A stretch of 64,000 nucleotides of DNA from NCBI GenBank assembly GCA_017607445.1, contig JAEVHH010000005.1, positions 1,803,001-1,867,000 of the forward strand, written 5' to 3'. The notes beneath the pieces are model-generated. The model was not told where the DNA came from. It saw nothing but the letters and a program-made list of their open reading frames with translations, and made no database searches. This stretch comes from Histoplasma ohiense (lineage: Eukaryota; Ascomycota; Eurotiomycetes; Onygenales; Ajellomycetaceae). Shown piece by piece: positions 12,226 through 23,834 of the stretch; within the stretch, counting starts at the first letter, position 1, and each line of letters opens with the position of its first letter. A program made the translations under genes and the position numbers.

Positions 12226-13706
12226 GCCAGTCTAGCTCAGCCAAGGAGGCCGACGGTGGGGCTTAGTTAGGCTGGTGCCAGGGCGATATGCTGGCGAAGA
12301 GCAAATCACGCCGCTGGATTTGATGCGTGTGCATGTCCCGTATCAGCACGTTTGCCTCCCCACGAGGCCGAGCTGGACCGGAGCGGAGAGCCGTGTTGTC
12401 TTCTGAAGAGATTCCATGGTTCTGGTTCTGGTTCTGGTGCGGGCGCTGAGGATTCCTCATGGAAGAAATTACTCGAATGGAAGGAATTGTTTTCTTCGAA
12501 ATAGTTGCTCGTAGTCAATCATCATATCCGGGATCACTGGAAGTTTATTTGGCTGTAGAAAGTTTCTCTGAAGAGATGAAAATTAAAATTGTAACAGCGC
12601 CTCTGGGTCTGGATCCATGACGCTTTGATTCGATGGTATCTATGACTCTTGGTCGAGCCGTGGTTTGTGGATGGGAGAGCTTTGACAACTTTTGAGTCAA
12701 GAGTTGACACTGTCTGTTGACTGTCAGGCATCGACCTTTCCAGAGGCACCTGGGCACGATATAAGCCGTCGTCTGACTTGCATTCATCTACTCCTGCTGC
12801 TGGCTGCTGGCTGCTCTGGCTGGCTGTGCTTATTTGCTCGTCGGCGCGTCCCCGATCCACTGCGTTGGTGCCTGCGACTGGCTGTGGATGCTCTCATTAT
12901 TTTCCCAAGGAATCATCTCTAGGAACCCCTAGTTTGTTTGAGATTTATTATTTCGTCAATCGTGTTTATCTTGCCCATCGCCCAAACATCTGAAAGCTAT
13001 CTCCACTTCGCGCAGTACAGGTACCAGTACATGTACCTTTTTTCGCTAATTCCCAAAGTACTCCTGCTCCCCCAGTTGCCGGACCGCCAGTATTTAAAAA
13101 AAAAAAAAATCATCTACTTAGATAGTCCTGCCGAGTCCCATTTTTAATTCCCACCCTCGCCCATTGAAACATTCAAACCAAGCCCTCTTTGTTTCGTCGC
13201 TTACGAGGCAGGTTACAGCCCAACAACTCCACGAAATCAGAATCGGAAATATCCCTGTGTGCATTACGGCTGCATATCTGTCTCCCTTGGTCGCCGGGAG
13301 AAAGGCTCGATCATCAGTGGTCAGGGATCAAGGCCGTTGTTCTTCTACTTGGGTTTTCGTTGTTGTGGTTTTCCACTCCAGCCGCTTTTACCTCCCCCTG
13401 TTCCTGCTCTGCTCGCTGTGTTTTGCCTGATCTTATCCGGAAACCGGTCCTGCACATGCTCGCCTGAACACCGCCATTCCCGGAGCCTTGGGTATATTAA
13501 CTCGTTTTACCAGCCGATTCAAACAGTATATTACCCTGCCTCAAGGTCCTTGTTGCATCACTTCTCATCTGCCCGTTCTTTCTCAACTCTCCCACTCTCT
13601 CAACTCTCTCGATTCTCTCGAGTCTCCTACGATCTCTATCTCGCTCAAAATTTCCGCGCTCACCCAGCGACCTCTTCGCGACGCAAACCGCATTTCCCAG
13701 TACATA

Positions 13707-13952
13707 ATGAGCTCCACTTCTGCCTCAATGCAGGAGTCTTCCTCCAATACCTCCAGCACAGGACTGACTCCCCGCTCCTCCTCCGAGTCTTCGAAGACTG
13801 TCGTGTCCACCTTCGATATTGTTCGCTGCTCAAGATGCCAGCGATCCCTCTCCCTCGAACATGCCTCATCCTCCCCCGGTATTGTTCGATTCGGTGTTAA
13901 CTCTTACTATTGCAGCCGCTGTGCGTCGATGGTTGGCTTCAATAATCGCTGA
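13707..13952 (+). CDS. Small CxxC/CxxC zinc-ribbon-like protein
   Basis: Short frame of 81 residues. The first 40 residues are Ser/Thr-rich and probably disordered. The second half holds two CxxC knuckles, RCSRCQRSLSLE near residue 43 and YYCSRCASMVG near 70, spaced about 25 residues apart, which is the arrangement of a small zinc ribbon. I do not recognise a named family; I believe similar short proteins occur in related fungi but could not check. The frame is open upstream to 13488, but the pyrimidine-rich sequence there looks like a 5' leader, so I place the start at the ATG at 13707, which has A at -3 (CATA-ATG). A CT-rich leader immediately upstream supports transcription on this strand. 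Confidence 0.6.
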   Translation: MSSTSASMQESSSNTSSTGLTPRSSSESSKTVVSTFDIVRCSRCQRSLSLEHASSSPGIVRFGVNSYYCSRCASMVGFNNR

Positions 13953-16480
13953 AAGCAACATCCGGAAGGGAAAACTCGAGGGCAGAAACGCCAAAAAGTT
14001 CAACAATAACAATACCAAACCATACGTTTATTTCTACGCGCACAAAAAAAAAGCTGCAAGAAAAAAACAAACCCAAGCTACCGCATACCCCAACACAACC
14101 AAAAATCCTTACCTCAAACCAAACCCGTAACTTTTTCATTTCATCAGACAGTTTAAAAAAAAAAATTCATCTTTTCGCCCACCGATGGACGAAAATGGAA
14201 GAAAATGGAAGAAAAAGCAACAAAGCATAAAAAAAAAAAAGGGAATATTTTGGGCGAGATTGAAATGTGCAAATTCCCAACGCATAAAACAACCAACATG
14301 CCGACCAATCGAATCAAGACAATGCCCTGGTTTGAACCCAAGAAGCGAAATGACATCAGTGTTCCTGGCCAATGATATAGATGCTGGTCAGATGCGAAGA
14401 TAACGGAAAGAGGCTTTGGCAACCAACTCACCCGGACAACCTTGCCCAGGGCCCAAAGGTGACGATGGCCGTTGAATACCTTAGGTACCCCTCACCCAAG
14501 AGTCGTCCTTCACCTTCGCATTCGCCTTCTCCGCGCGACCCATCTCCGACCCGACCGTCCTCCTTGTTTTTCCTCATCTTGTTTGAATTCAGAATTATCC
14601 TCACCGCCTATTATCCATATGATATTTCCCTCTTTGCGCATGGGCGGTGAAATCAAACCTTCCCCGCCTATCACAGGCTCCGGGGACGGATGGGGAGGGG
14701 TATTCTTTTTTTTATTGTTTATCGCACTCGTCCTGTCCTGTCATTCCGAATCTCCGGACAACACAACATCACGGGATCCCGCGGACTGTGCGAGTGCGAC
14801 TTGCTATTTTCGGAAACCAACCAACCCCTCATGTCTCACGTCTCGTTTTTATTCTCAACCTCTTCCAGCCTTTGTTTGTTTTACTTATTCTCCCCCCCTC
14901 CCTTTCGTCGTTTCCATCACCTCGATCCATTTTCGATTGCAGAAGGATTCCGCGAAATCACTTCCTCGTGTGTGTTTTTCAGCTTCTGACTCTTGGCTTG
15001 GTCCGGGTTCTCCTTCGTTCGTGGCGTGGCTGGTTTTCTTCACCCTCCTTGCCAAGAAAACGAAAGAAAGCTACCGTTACTCTGCGTTTCGGTTTCCTTC
15101 TCGGTAATCATCGCCAATCGACCCCTTCCGCAGCGCTTTCTCGAAGGTTTACACGCTCACAACCACACCGCCCACGTTCAGCTGACCTTTTGATCCAACC
15201 TCACACTCGGCACACACAACCTGCGCAACATCCGTTCAGATCCCTCGGGAAGGAATCTTCGGTTCTGCCTGGTTTTCAATTCTTTTTTTCTGTATTTCTT
15301 GTTCTGAAGGTAGATCCGGAATCAGCGGTGTCTCTGCTTCTGTTGCTTTTTATACATATTTCCATATATATATATATATTTTCTCTTGACGGTAATACGG
15401 GCTACATCCTGGTGGACGCCGGCAAAAACATAGCGAGATATTCTGAGTGAAGACGGACTTTTCTTTTTTAAATCCATGATTCCCAATTTTGCAATGAACT
15501 ATCTACATGTATTCTAACGAAATGATATCCCCAATTCGCATTTACGGGAGTAAAGTTGTGTGTAAAAAAACGCGAAAACAATAACAGGAGTGGAACTAAC
15601 CCTCCAGGAGAGCTCAACGCGATGATCTAAAAAATAAAAATAAAAATAAAAATAAAAAATCTTAATTTAACCCAAGAGATAGTTTACCTCCCTCCCCCTT
15701 TCTGTTATTTTTTATTTCGAATCAAAGAATTCTTTCAGATGTACTTCTTATTCCCAGACCTCGCCACGCCATATTTCCTTTTGTGGTAAATGACTTTTAT
15801 TGGCTGCTGTTTTTATTATGGAAGGTAGTGATTTATTTCTTAAATTGATTAACGTTTATATATATATATATATATATATATTTTGGCTATTCTATCTACT
15901 TGTCTATCTGTCTACATTATCTATCTTGAAATTCTATGCTTTTTGCTTCCGTACTCTGTTTTAATGGATTACTAGTTTGGGCTAATTTTTAACAGCTTTT
16001 CAAATAACTAGCAATGATATCTAGGGTTGGGTGGCCACGCCCGCCGTGGGCCGCACCACCACACCCATGGGTACATATATCGCTATGAGCACAACCATTG
16101 AACAAATGGTTATGTTGGCTTTGTGCTATAAATAATCTAGTGATTGTAGTGCTATCTTATCACAGGGAAGGGATGATATATATCAAAGATGATATCTAGC
16201 ATCGCTTTCTAATAACCAACAAGCTCTTTTCAATTACAAATAGAATGAATATGATTGGTGTGTGTCCATTGTAACACCAGTATAAAAAACCTATTTGACA
16301 CATTTGTCACTATTGGCTGCCGTAGGTAACTATGTTTGCCGAGCTTAGTCATACCAATGTATCAATTGTTGGGGGATTGGATTGGGTGATTCGTACCCTC
16401 TATCACCACGGCGCTGGTGGTGATCGAGCTCTTTTGCCCTAGTGGCCTAATATCAATTAACTAATTATTATTATTAACTG
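13953..16480. other. Gene-poor region with pyrimidine-rich tract
   Basis: Between 14480 and 15450 the plus strand is strongly pyrimidine-rich, like a long fungal 5' leader, yet no coding gene follows on the plus strand for 3 kb. Open frames there (14472-15107, 14647-15450) have biased composition and no recognisable protein. Beyond 15450 the sequence turns AT-rich with TA and AAATA microsatellites. At 16030-16450 there are several inverted repeats, for example ATCACCAC/GTGGTGAT near 16400. Confidence 0.55.
15364..15881. repeat. TA and AAATA microsatellites
   Basis: TA repeat at 15364-15379, AAATA-type repeat at 15629-15660, and a longer TA repeat at 15857-15881. Confidence 0.85.
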
Positions 16481-16499
16481 GAACTTACAGATACCAAGA

Positions 16500-17195
16500 C
16501 TCTAATATCTCCTGCCCTTTTGGATGTGAGTGTTAACGAGTTCATCCGCTCCGATGGGATCTTCGACGAATTCGAAATTGAACCATGTTCCCGAGCGGTT
16601 GAAATCCACAGCGAATCTGACATAGATTTGGAGTTCTCTCCAAGGACAGGTTGCGTGTCTGAGTATACCGGTGCTATTTGAGCCGGTGCAGGTTGGGACA
16701 TTTGCGATATTGCCCATTTCCGAGGAGAGGAATGGGGGAACGTCAATGGGCGGTAGCCCGGGTCGTTGGCGATGTCATCCGGCACAACGTAAAGAGGAGG
16801 AGGAGGTAGGGTCGTCTCCCCAATGTGGATGTCCCCGAGAATCTGATGATTTTTTGTGGCGGAACGGCTGCTTCCTGATCCCCAGTGGCTCTCTGTATCC
16901 CAGAAAAAATATTGGAGAATGCTTCGCATATTGGTCAGATAGTGGGCATTTTAGCCCACCGCATACTCAGTACGTAGTGAATCACTATTCTTATCATCCT
17001 TGGCAATTCACTTGAGCACTTCACAAAACGGTGATGAAACTCGTTCCGCATCGATAGCGGAATTCGATCCTTCATCGAAATTGGCATTTGGAGCAGTTGC
17101 TCCCCCTTGGTTATTCCTACATCTCATGATCTTGATATCTGCATTCAAAGATATCGCAACCGCCCTGCGACGAAATAAAGGGAATTTCAGGAATA
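16500..17195 (-). pseudogene. Decayed protein-coding gene, family not recognised
   Basis: On the minus strand one frame reads as plausible protein from about 17190 (FRRRAVAISLNADIKIM) through AIDAERVSSP. It is interrupted by an in-frame TGA (about 17013) and TAA (about 16953), then continues as a 151-codon segment starting at 16929 (LPPPPLYVVPDD). Around 16720 the coding-like signal jumps to another frame. That frame, from the ATG at 16717, gives TWFNFEFVEDPIGADELVN and ends at 16502. Balanced composition across both frames, with stops and a frame change, suggests a broken gene. Alternative: an intact gene with introns I failed to place. No function can be assigned. Confidence 0.4.
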
Positions 17196-17280
17196 TGGGC
17201 TATATTGGTGTCGGAAATTGAGCTATCTGCGTTGTAGTACTGGTGAAGAAAGTTGACTGAAATGAGGGGGGGCCTTTGCT

Positions 17281-17304
17281 GTCCTTGTCCTTGTCCTTGT
17301 CCTC
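17281..17304. repeat. GTCCTT hexanucleotide repeat
   Basis: Four GTCCTT/GTCCTC units in tandem, upstream of the metallophosphoesterase relic. Confidence 0.85.
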
Positions 17305-17529
17305 GTGCTCTCTTGGTTTCTGTTATCCACGCGCTCCCATACTTCTCCCATTCTTCAAGATGATATGACTAAACGAGTGCCAAAGAATTCCGGCGAAAGG
17401 CTCCTTTGCGACCAAACGCGTTCGGATTGATTAGAGGCGTTATGTCCTTTTAAAATGAGCGATCAGCTATCGACGACGGCCAAGTTTGCGGAGACAGCCA
17501 CTAGCCCAACTCTTTAAGGATGCTGCGTC

Positions 17530-17885
17530 CATGGGTATTATGCTGCTAGATGAAGGGATTCATCGCTTTGCTTTGATAAAAACGCATTTCTGACCGTTTA
17601 TGCCAGCCTATTTACTCCATCTGCACAGGACCGGGGGGGTTTCAGTACAATCCCAACACCGGGCATGATTTTGCTCTTGAGGACAGCGTCAATGTAGTCA
17701 TCACCCATGGACCACCCAGACTGTCAGCCATCAGAGAGTGGAATGTCCCCATCTCTTCACAGCCATTGCAAGAAGCCGACCCCAGATGCACTGCTTTGGC
17801 CACATTCATGAAGGTTGGGGCGCGAAAACTGTTATATGGAGCGAGAATCCTGCCCACTTTGCGGATATTGACTTACATTCCATTT
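17530..17885 (+). pseudogene. Calcineurin-like metallophosphoesterase fragment, frameshifted
   Basis: The plus strand encodes the C-terminal half of a fungal calcineurin-like phosphoesterase in broken frames. In order they read MLLDEGIHRFAL (about 17540), then after a frame change FLTVYASLFTP (about 17588). After another change near the G7 run at 17633-17639 come FQYNPNTGHDFAL and VVITHGPP (about 17695). After a third change near 17715 comes HLFTAIARSRPQMHCFGHIH (17751-17808), followed by EGWGAK. THGPP and GHIHxxxGAK are metal-binding signatures of this family. The N-terminal part with the GDxHD and GNH motifs was not found upstream. At least three frame disruptions and the missing N-terminus make it a clear relic. 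Confidence 0.75.
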
Positions 17886-18368
17886 GTTGAATTGATATAG
17901 TTGTTTAGTTATTCTCATTCAAAGACTTCTTCTCAAAAACGATGTAGCCGCTGTACATCAAAACAGGAACCGTTTCAATTGATTGTAATAAATAAAGTTA
18001 GTAGCTACTGCTATTGCTCCAGATTCAGCTTTCTCTGATTTAATCTGTGGTACCAACTTGCAGCCAGGGGATGAGAATTTGTAACGAGCACAGTCGAGTG
18101 TTCGGCGAGGAAATATTGCTTGAGGTGTATTTGTTTTTACATACAAACATGTATTAATTATGTGGCAGTTGTCCAGCAAAAGATGTGCAGGTGCAGCCTC
18201 GGTAACCAAGTGACGTCACAACAACTCTTCCTTGGTATGTAGGCAGAGACGATTAACGACCAAAATAAAGTAGCCTCGGAAAGCCATTATTACCCAACAA
18301 AGATCCTTTCCTTGTCAACAAGAAGCAATCGCCAGACCAAGTTCCCTTTGATTTCAACCAACCCAACA
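17886..18368. other. Intergenic region, upstream of the DUF1772 gene
   Basis: No coding signal. It contains the likely promoter of the gene starting at 18369, with a perfect cAMP-response-element palindrome. Confidence 0.6.
18211..18218. promoter_or_regulatory. CRE palindrome TGACGTCA
   Basis: Perfect 8-base site bound by Atf1/AtfA-type bZIP factors in fungi, 151 bases upstream of the ATG of the DUF1772 gene. Occupancy is inferred from the motif only. Confidence 0.5.
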
Positions 18369-19139
18369 ATGGCCACGAATACGACCTCTTGTCCAACCGC
18401 TTTCCGTGTCGCGCAGGCAGTAGGTTTGAGCGGTGCAGCTTGGCTTTCTGGTACGCAGTTACTCCATCTTGGATAATCAGAAGAGATAGTACATATCTAC
18501 CCATTCATCAATACAATTCCTAAGGGGAACCTTATATCTCGGTTTATCTCTCTACGTACGAGAGATAACATATTGAACCTCCCTCTCACACACACACGCA
18601 TAATGTCCTCAGAGTAAGGACCAAAATATTTGCCAGATGCTAATATAATAGCACATTCCAACTCCACAGGCAACATCGCCGCCTACAGTGTAAATGTCGC
18701 ACCCTCCCTCCTCACCTCCGCCCAAGAAAGCAACCTCTCCGCCAGCACCCTCGCAAAGGTATGGCGAAACGTCTATCATCTCGGCGCAACACAGAACCCG
18801 CCCATCGCCCTCTGCACCGCAGCCGCATTCTTCTACCTAGCCTGGTCCGACCGTTCCGGGACTGTATCCCTCCGTGAGGCAGGTCAGAACACATCCACGC
18901 TGTATTGCGCTGCCGGGGCGCTAACCTTGTCTATTGTCCCGTTCACCATCCTTGCAATGACGAAGACCAATAAGGAGCTGTTGGAGAAGGCCAGCTTGGT
19001 GGAGACGGAGCCTATAGCCAAGGTGGGGGCGAGGGCAGAGACGGAGCGTTTTTTGCGTCAGTGGATTGGGCTTAACGGGATGCGAAGCTTGTTCCCGTTA
19101 GCTGCCTGCTTGGTGGGTATGTATGCGGCTTTGAAGTGA
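18369..19139 (+). CDS. DUF1772 (anthrone oxygenase-like) membrane protein
   Basis: Two exons, 18369-18450 and 18670-19139, joined across a 219 nt intron (GTACGC..CACAG), give 183 residues. The join creates AWLSGNIAAYS, the typical first transmembrane segment of DUF1772 proteins. Other family features are WRNVYHLGATQNPPIAL near residue 55, three further hydrophobic segments (about 65-80, 103-122, 165-182) and the C-terminal WIGLNGMRSLFPLAA near 155. Some relatives act as anthrone oxygenases in polyketide pathways, but many are general membrane proteins. No polyketide synthase or other cluster gene lies nearby, so a biosynthetic role is not supported here. A CRE site lies 151 bases upstream. 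Confidence 0.88.
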
Positions 19140-22100
19140 ACGGCGTTGGCATTTTTCTTAGAGCACGAAAGGGGAAGAAGCGGGGGGCGTATATCGAAGA
19201 AATTAGTCTGTAGTCTAGATTGTATATTAAAATGGGGGTCGTGGAGATGGCTGTCTTGATGTGATTTTAACTGTGTCAAAAATGATCGAATCGATTATAT
19301 CTCTACAAGTAATAATGGTGTGTAAAGGATCTGCACCTCGACCGTAACTGGTAGCCGTTCGTATAGCCATTCGTTAAAAATACATCGCTAAATCGTGGTT
19401 TGTGAGTGGACGGTTCACTCATCAGCATTACTGCTGTATAATGAGAATCGAGTCGCACTTGTTACAACATTCTTCTCCGCTGCTGGGGTGTGTGAAGGGG
19501 TATTTGTTGGGGCGGCGCGGGAAGGGGAAGGGGGTGCGGCTAAATAGTTAGTTGTGGGAGAAGGTAAAGCGGTGATGAATAAGAGAAGAGCGAGATTAGA
19601 CGATGTGTCTCTAGCATAGTTGGTAACTTGCGCGACGGAAGCTCTTGCTAAGATATGTGAGTAGTTAGAAGTGGGAATCTTATGACCCTCTAAGCCCATT
19701 TCTATTCTCGTAGAACGAGTGATATTATTTCTTTGTTCAGAGTAGACGGTCTCATAAATAATTGTGGGTGGCATGTGATGAGTGCATTTTCGAGTTTGTA
19801 GAGCATAGCAAGCCGCTTAGAGGATATCAAGAGCGCCTGAGGTATATTGATAGGGATTTAACTGACAGTCAGGCAGGCATAAGCGTCTATTCCATGACAT
19901 CTCTTCTATTATCTAGCTAGCAGAGGGTATGAAATAGAATTGACCAACATAATCCGATTTCCTCGAATGACCTCCATCTGATAATGGGTGCGGTAGAAAA
20001 AAGAAACATGTAAGAACCAGCGACGACGAGCATTATTGTTCATGAGATATGAGTTAATATCGCGGGTACTGAGGGTTCCACTTGCACTCCTCATAGAACA
20101 GATTTTGAAGCGCGCCTTATTCCTCACTATGTAGAATTCCAAGGCCGGTGGACACCCCGAGCTCCGAGCCCAGCAATGAGGATCCGGAGATCTACATTTG
20201 GCGTCGTTTCAGCTCAAGCGGGGTTCCTCCCAAGTCCAATGACAGCAGTTTGTCAACGCTCAGGCTATGGTGAGGAGAGGGCCCATCATACACCGTACAT
20301 CAAATAGCGGAACGCTCAGGGTCCTTGACCCGGGGAGGGCTCAGGACCAAGCGGGGTTAAGGCAACTGGTCTGGGATAGACCCATTGATTGCCAGCTGGG
20401 ATAGCTATTGTATCGCATCATCTTTCCGTCTGAGCATTGGTGGTAGCTTTTTCCAGTCCGTTATTGGGGAGCCAGCACAGATAGGAAAGTCTGTTGCTGG
20501 GTGTTGAAAGAAATAGTATGTATATCCATTATGAGAAGAGAAAAAAATACTAGGATTTGGCCTGTGGAAAATATAAAAATTAGCATTTTATTGTATGTAC
20601 ATACATACAAACCGCAAATTATTGCCTGAGGAGGAGGAAATCGGGGAGGAAAATAAAGTGGAACGCGGCATGATTACCAGATAGATGAGATGAAATGAAT
20701 GATCTTCAGTCCCTTCGAGATATTGCAATTGGAGAGGAACTCGAGACTTTCCGCACACTGGAAATATCTCCAACCGCTTGGGTATTGGGACAAGAATGAC
20801 CTACATCTGAAGGTTCTTCAACAATAGCCATGGAACCTGCGAACTTGAGCGCCGCCCGGTCCAAAAATGACTCGTCACTTTTCGTACCTCACAGTTCCCC
20901 CACCAAGACAGCCAGCCACATCGGGCCTGCACAGTGGCAAGATGGAGCATACATCTGACTACGGAGTACATACATGGGCTGTCCACGATTCTTCAGTGAT
21001 GTACTCAGCTCCTTGCGGCGCAAAGCTGCTGCAGAACCGCTTCATTACCACACGCCGCGAGAGACCTAGTGAGGGCAACTAACTGGCAACAAGATGGACA
21101 AGAGCACTCTGCAATCACAGCTGTCAGTCTTTGTTTTCTTCCCAAATTTCCGATTGTCCTAGAGACGAGGTGCTAGGAGGCCCATGCTGCTAGCCTTAAT
21201 ACACGCGCTAACAATATGCTGACAACTTGACATATCAAGGTGGGAGATAATAATCGTCAGTGCTCATGTTCATTCACGCCCTGACATTAAAGTCTCGCAT
21301 GCCGATGACCCCGTCCGGCGATGCTACTTGCATATGCACCTGGAGTTGCTTCGGGACAAAAATCATAGGCCCATTGTCTTCTCGTTCACGTCTTTCGACC
21401 GAACCACCAGTCGATTTTCCAGCCTAGGAAGAGATTTCTGCATCATGATGGACATATCCCTTGAGCCATTGCCCAGGCCTGCTGGTTAAGACGTTGATTC
21501 GCTCTATTCGTTAATCCTAGTTTCTGCAGCAGCCGCGCTGGGGAAGCCCGATTTCCGGGTAATGATTTCTACGAATCACCAGTGTCAGTTTCTCAGATAA
21601 CTTCGAGACATATTGTTTTTCTTTTTTCTTTTTTCACTCTTTTCGAATTGCTCTTCCATGTTTTCCCCTGGATTAGTGTCTCCCCCTTAGGGCTTTCCAT
21701 TGTGGACAAGCAATTTTGCCCTAGAAATCAACGCTGTGCTTCCCACACCCCATTTAAGCACTTCCAAAAAGGGCGGAAGGAGCAGACGTAAGGTCACCCA
21801 TGGATATGTTTGCGGCACCGACCGTACGTGTATTAGACAGCTCATATGCACTGCGTTCGGATGGCGCACAGCAGTGCCAACAGATGAACCTTGGCTAACC
21901 AAGGGCTTCTCAGAAGATCGTCCCACCCAAAAACAAAAACAAAACAAAACAAAACAAAATAAAAATCACTAGATCATCGGTTTATGATCTAAGATCTATT
22001 TCATCCCATTAATTTTTCAGCCACTTTCAGGGTTCCAGAACAGCATATTCCGCCTAGAGCAGCAGTACGACCCAGATCTAAAGAAATGGATACCTGTTTT

Positions 22101-23834
22101 TACATAATTTTTTTATTTTTTGGGTGTGGGACCGCTTTGGCCGGAGCCTGTTGATTTCCTGACCACTTCCCTCAGAGCTTCCTTACCTCCGCTTGTGGTT
22201 ACTGCTGTTGCCAAACATCGCTGGGGGTTACTTGAGGGGTTAAAGCTTCGATGCTCGCCAAATCACAGGCCGGAAAACTCTCACAATCAGGGCCAGCCCC
22301 AACCCGCCCTATTTATTTTCCGTATTTGCTGGGTTTCTTGGCCGATAATGGCAGTTCTTTGTCTTTGTTCCTACTCTAAGGAAAAAGCAAAGAAATGGGT
22401 TAGGATCGGCCTTATCACCCACACGATTCCCAAGGCTCAAAATAGACTGACAGCTTCTCCTCCATCGTGAGAGAATTAGCTTTAAATGCTTGTCAAAATG
22501 GTCGTCCAGATCTCTCCTTTAGCGCCTACGAGAAACCTGTGGACAGGCGTGTTTTCTTTTTTTCTTTTCTTTTTTCTTTCTTGCTTTTTCAGTCTTGTCT
22601 TAATTTTGTATTTGGGTGTTCAGGATGAACTTCTTCCAGTTTTGGCTACTGCATAACCAATGACAGGCCACATACTTGCCAGTGGTGTGACTCCTCCTCA
22701 TTCGTCCTAACCTCCGTTCCTGTCAGGCATCGGGAATTGGTAACGCTGCAAAATGCCTCCGCACGTAATGGAATTGTGCGGAATTGCTAATGTGGCTGCA
22801 AAAACGGATTCCCCAAATGATAAGTGTTTGTGTATCCAATACAGTAAGATGTGATACTGATATTTTCCCATCTCCTAGTCTGTTATTATTATTTCATACC
22901 TCAGCTCACTCCCAGACTCTATTCATGCCTAGACACCGCTGTTGGGCGCCACCTTGGAATGATGATCATAGATATTTTCTCCGGAACAGTTATCTAATGA
23001 ACTGACTCCTCGATGTACGAAAGAGGTTCAAAGTTGGTGATGGTTGCCTTATTTTTCGAATAATATTCAGCTGGCTGTAATTCGACGATAGACGCACTGT
23101 GGCTGCTGCCAATCAGTCCCGCCATTCCCACTCAATACTCTCATTTTCCAGTGGGTATTTGAATTATCCTGATCTTGAAGGGACGCCGGCCTGCGATCCG
23201 CGATAACACCGAGGACAGGTCCCTCCTTGGAAAAGATCTCCCTCTCCATAATACCGATCTTTTGAGCCTTTTTATATACATTTCGTGGGGTAGCTCCATC
23301 TTTCTGCAGACATTTCCTGACGTTTTGACAAACATTTTATGACTTGCTCGTACTCACTGATATTCCGAAACAATCATCCTTGGCCCTAATATATCTCCCA
23401 TCGGTGCATTTTATTTTATTTGTTGCATTGTTCTTCCCTTAGGTCTACTCTCTCTATCTGGGATTTACATCTTGTGCCGATAAGTTTCAACTTGCTCTTC
23501 CTGTTCATGAGCGCATCTTCCTCTCTCCCCGCCCTGTTCTACCCTTTGGATTCGCGGGTCGAAGGGCGCCAGCGTCGGGAACTGGAATAAATATATATGG
23601 TGGGTCAAAATATTCTCATTTTCGGGGCAAATTTTGTACATTTTTGCGATCGTTTGGAGCTTTATATTCCCACAGAGGTACGCCCTAAACCAAACACCCA
23701 GGAACCTGCCTCCTTTGCTGCATTTAGAGTCTCCTGATCTAAATATATCCTTTCTTTGTTGTATTGGGGGGAAAAAAGAAATTAATATTGCTGTGCAAAC
23801 AGGTCTGGATTTCCCTTAGCTTCCACGGAAAATC
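19140..23834. other. 4.7 kb gene-poor region
   Basis: No intact gene is supported. Scattered coding-like stretches occur without a usable model: minus strand 19909-20240 and around 20700-21020, plus strand 20831-20956 (ATG, 42 codons) and 20959-21079. They may be further relics. The last 1.3 kb (22.5-23.8 kb) is T- and pyrimidine-rich and probably holds the promoter and leader of the RRM gene starting at 23835. Confidence 0.55.

Larger units (their letters stand above)
9199..13706. other. 4.5 kb gene-poor region
   Basis: No convincing gene. At 9485-9740 there is a CTAG/TAGTTA-rich patch. At 10495-10525 there is ATGTATAC-type palindromic sequence, and at 10560-10605 AT-rich sequence. Microsatellites lie at 11.4-11.5 kb and degenerate repeats at 11.73-12.23 kb. 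A pyrimidine-rich leader (about 13540-13660) precedes the small gene starting at 13707. A minus-strand frame at 12534-12860 (108 codons) has a slightly coding-like composition but no family and no supported start. Confidence 0.6.

Noticed and set aside
12534..12860. 108-codon minus-strand frame
   Set aside because: Composition is acceptable, but it has no supported ATG start, no splice partner and no known domain.
14325..14345. tRNA-like B-box (GGTTCAAACC on the minus strand)
   Set aside because: No matching A-box, acceptor stem or clover-leaf pairing could be built around it. No tRNA or rRNA gene was recognised in the window.
14472..15450. Two plus-strand frames of 211 and 267 codons
   Set aside because: Composition is driven by the pyrimidine-rich DNA (Ser, Phe, Leu, Pro runs) and there is no recognisable domain or splice pattern.
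18369..19139. DUF1772 gene as part of a polyketide cluster
   Set aside because: No polyketide synthase, thioesterase, oxidoreductase set or cluster regulator lies near it.
22120..22470. 116-codon plus-strand frame upstream of the RRM gene
   Set aside because: No family resemblance, and it sits in what looks like a promoter or leader region.
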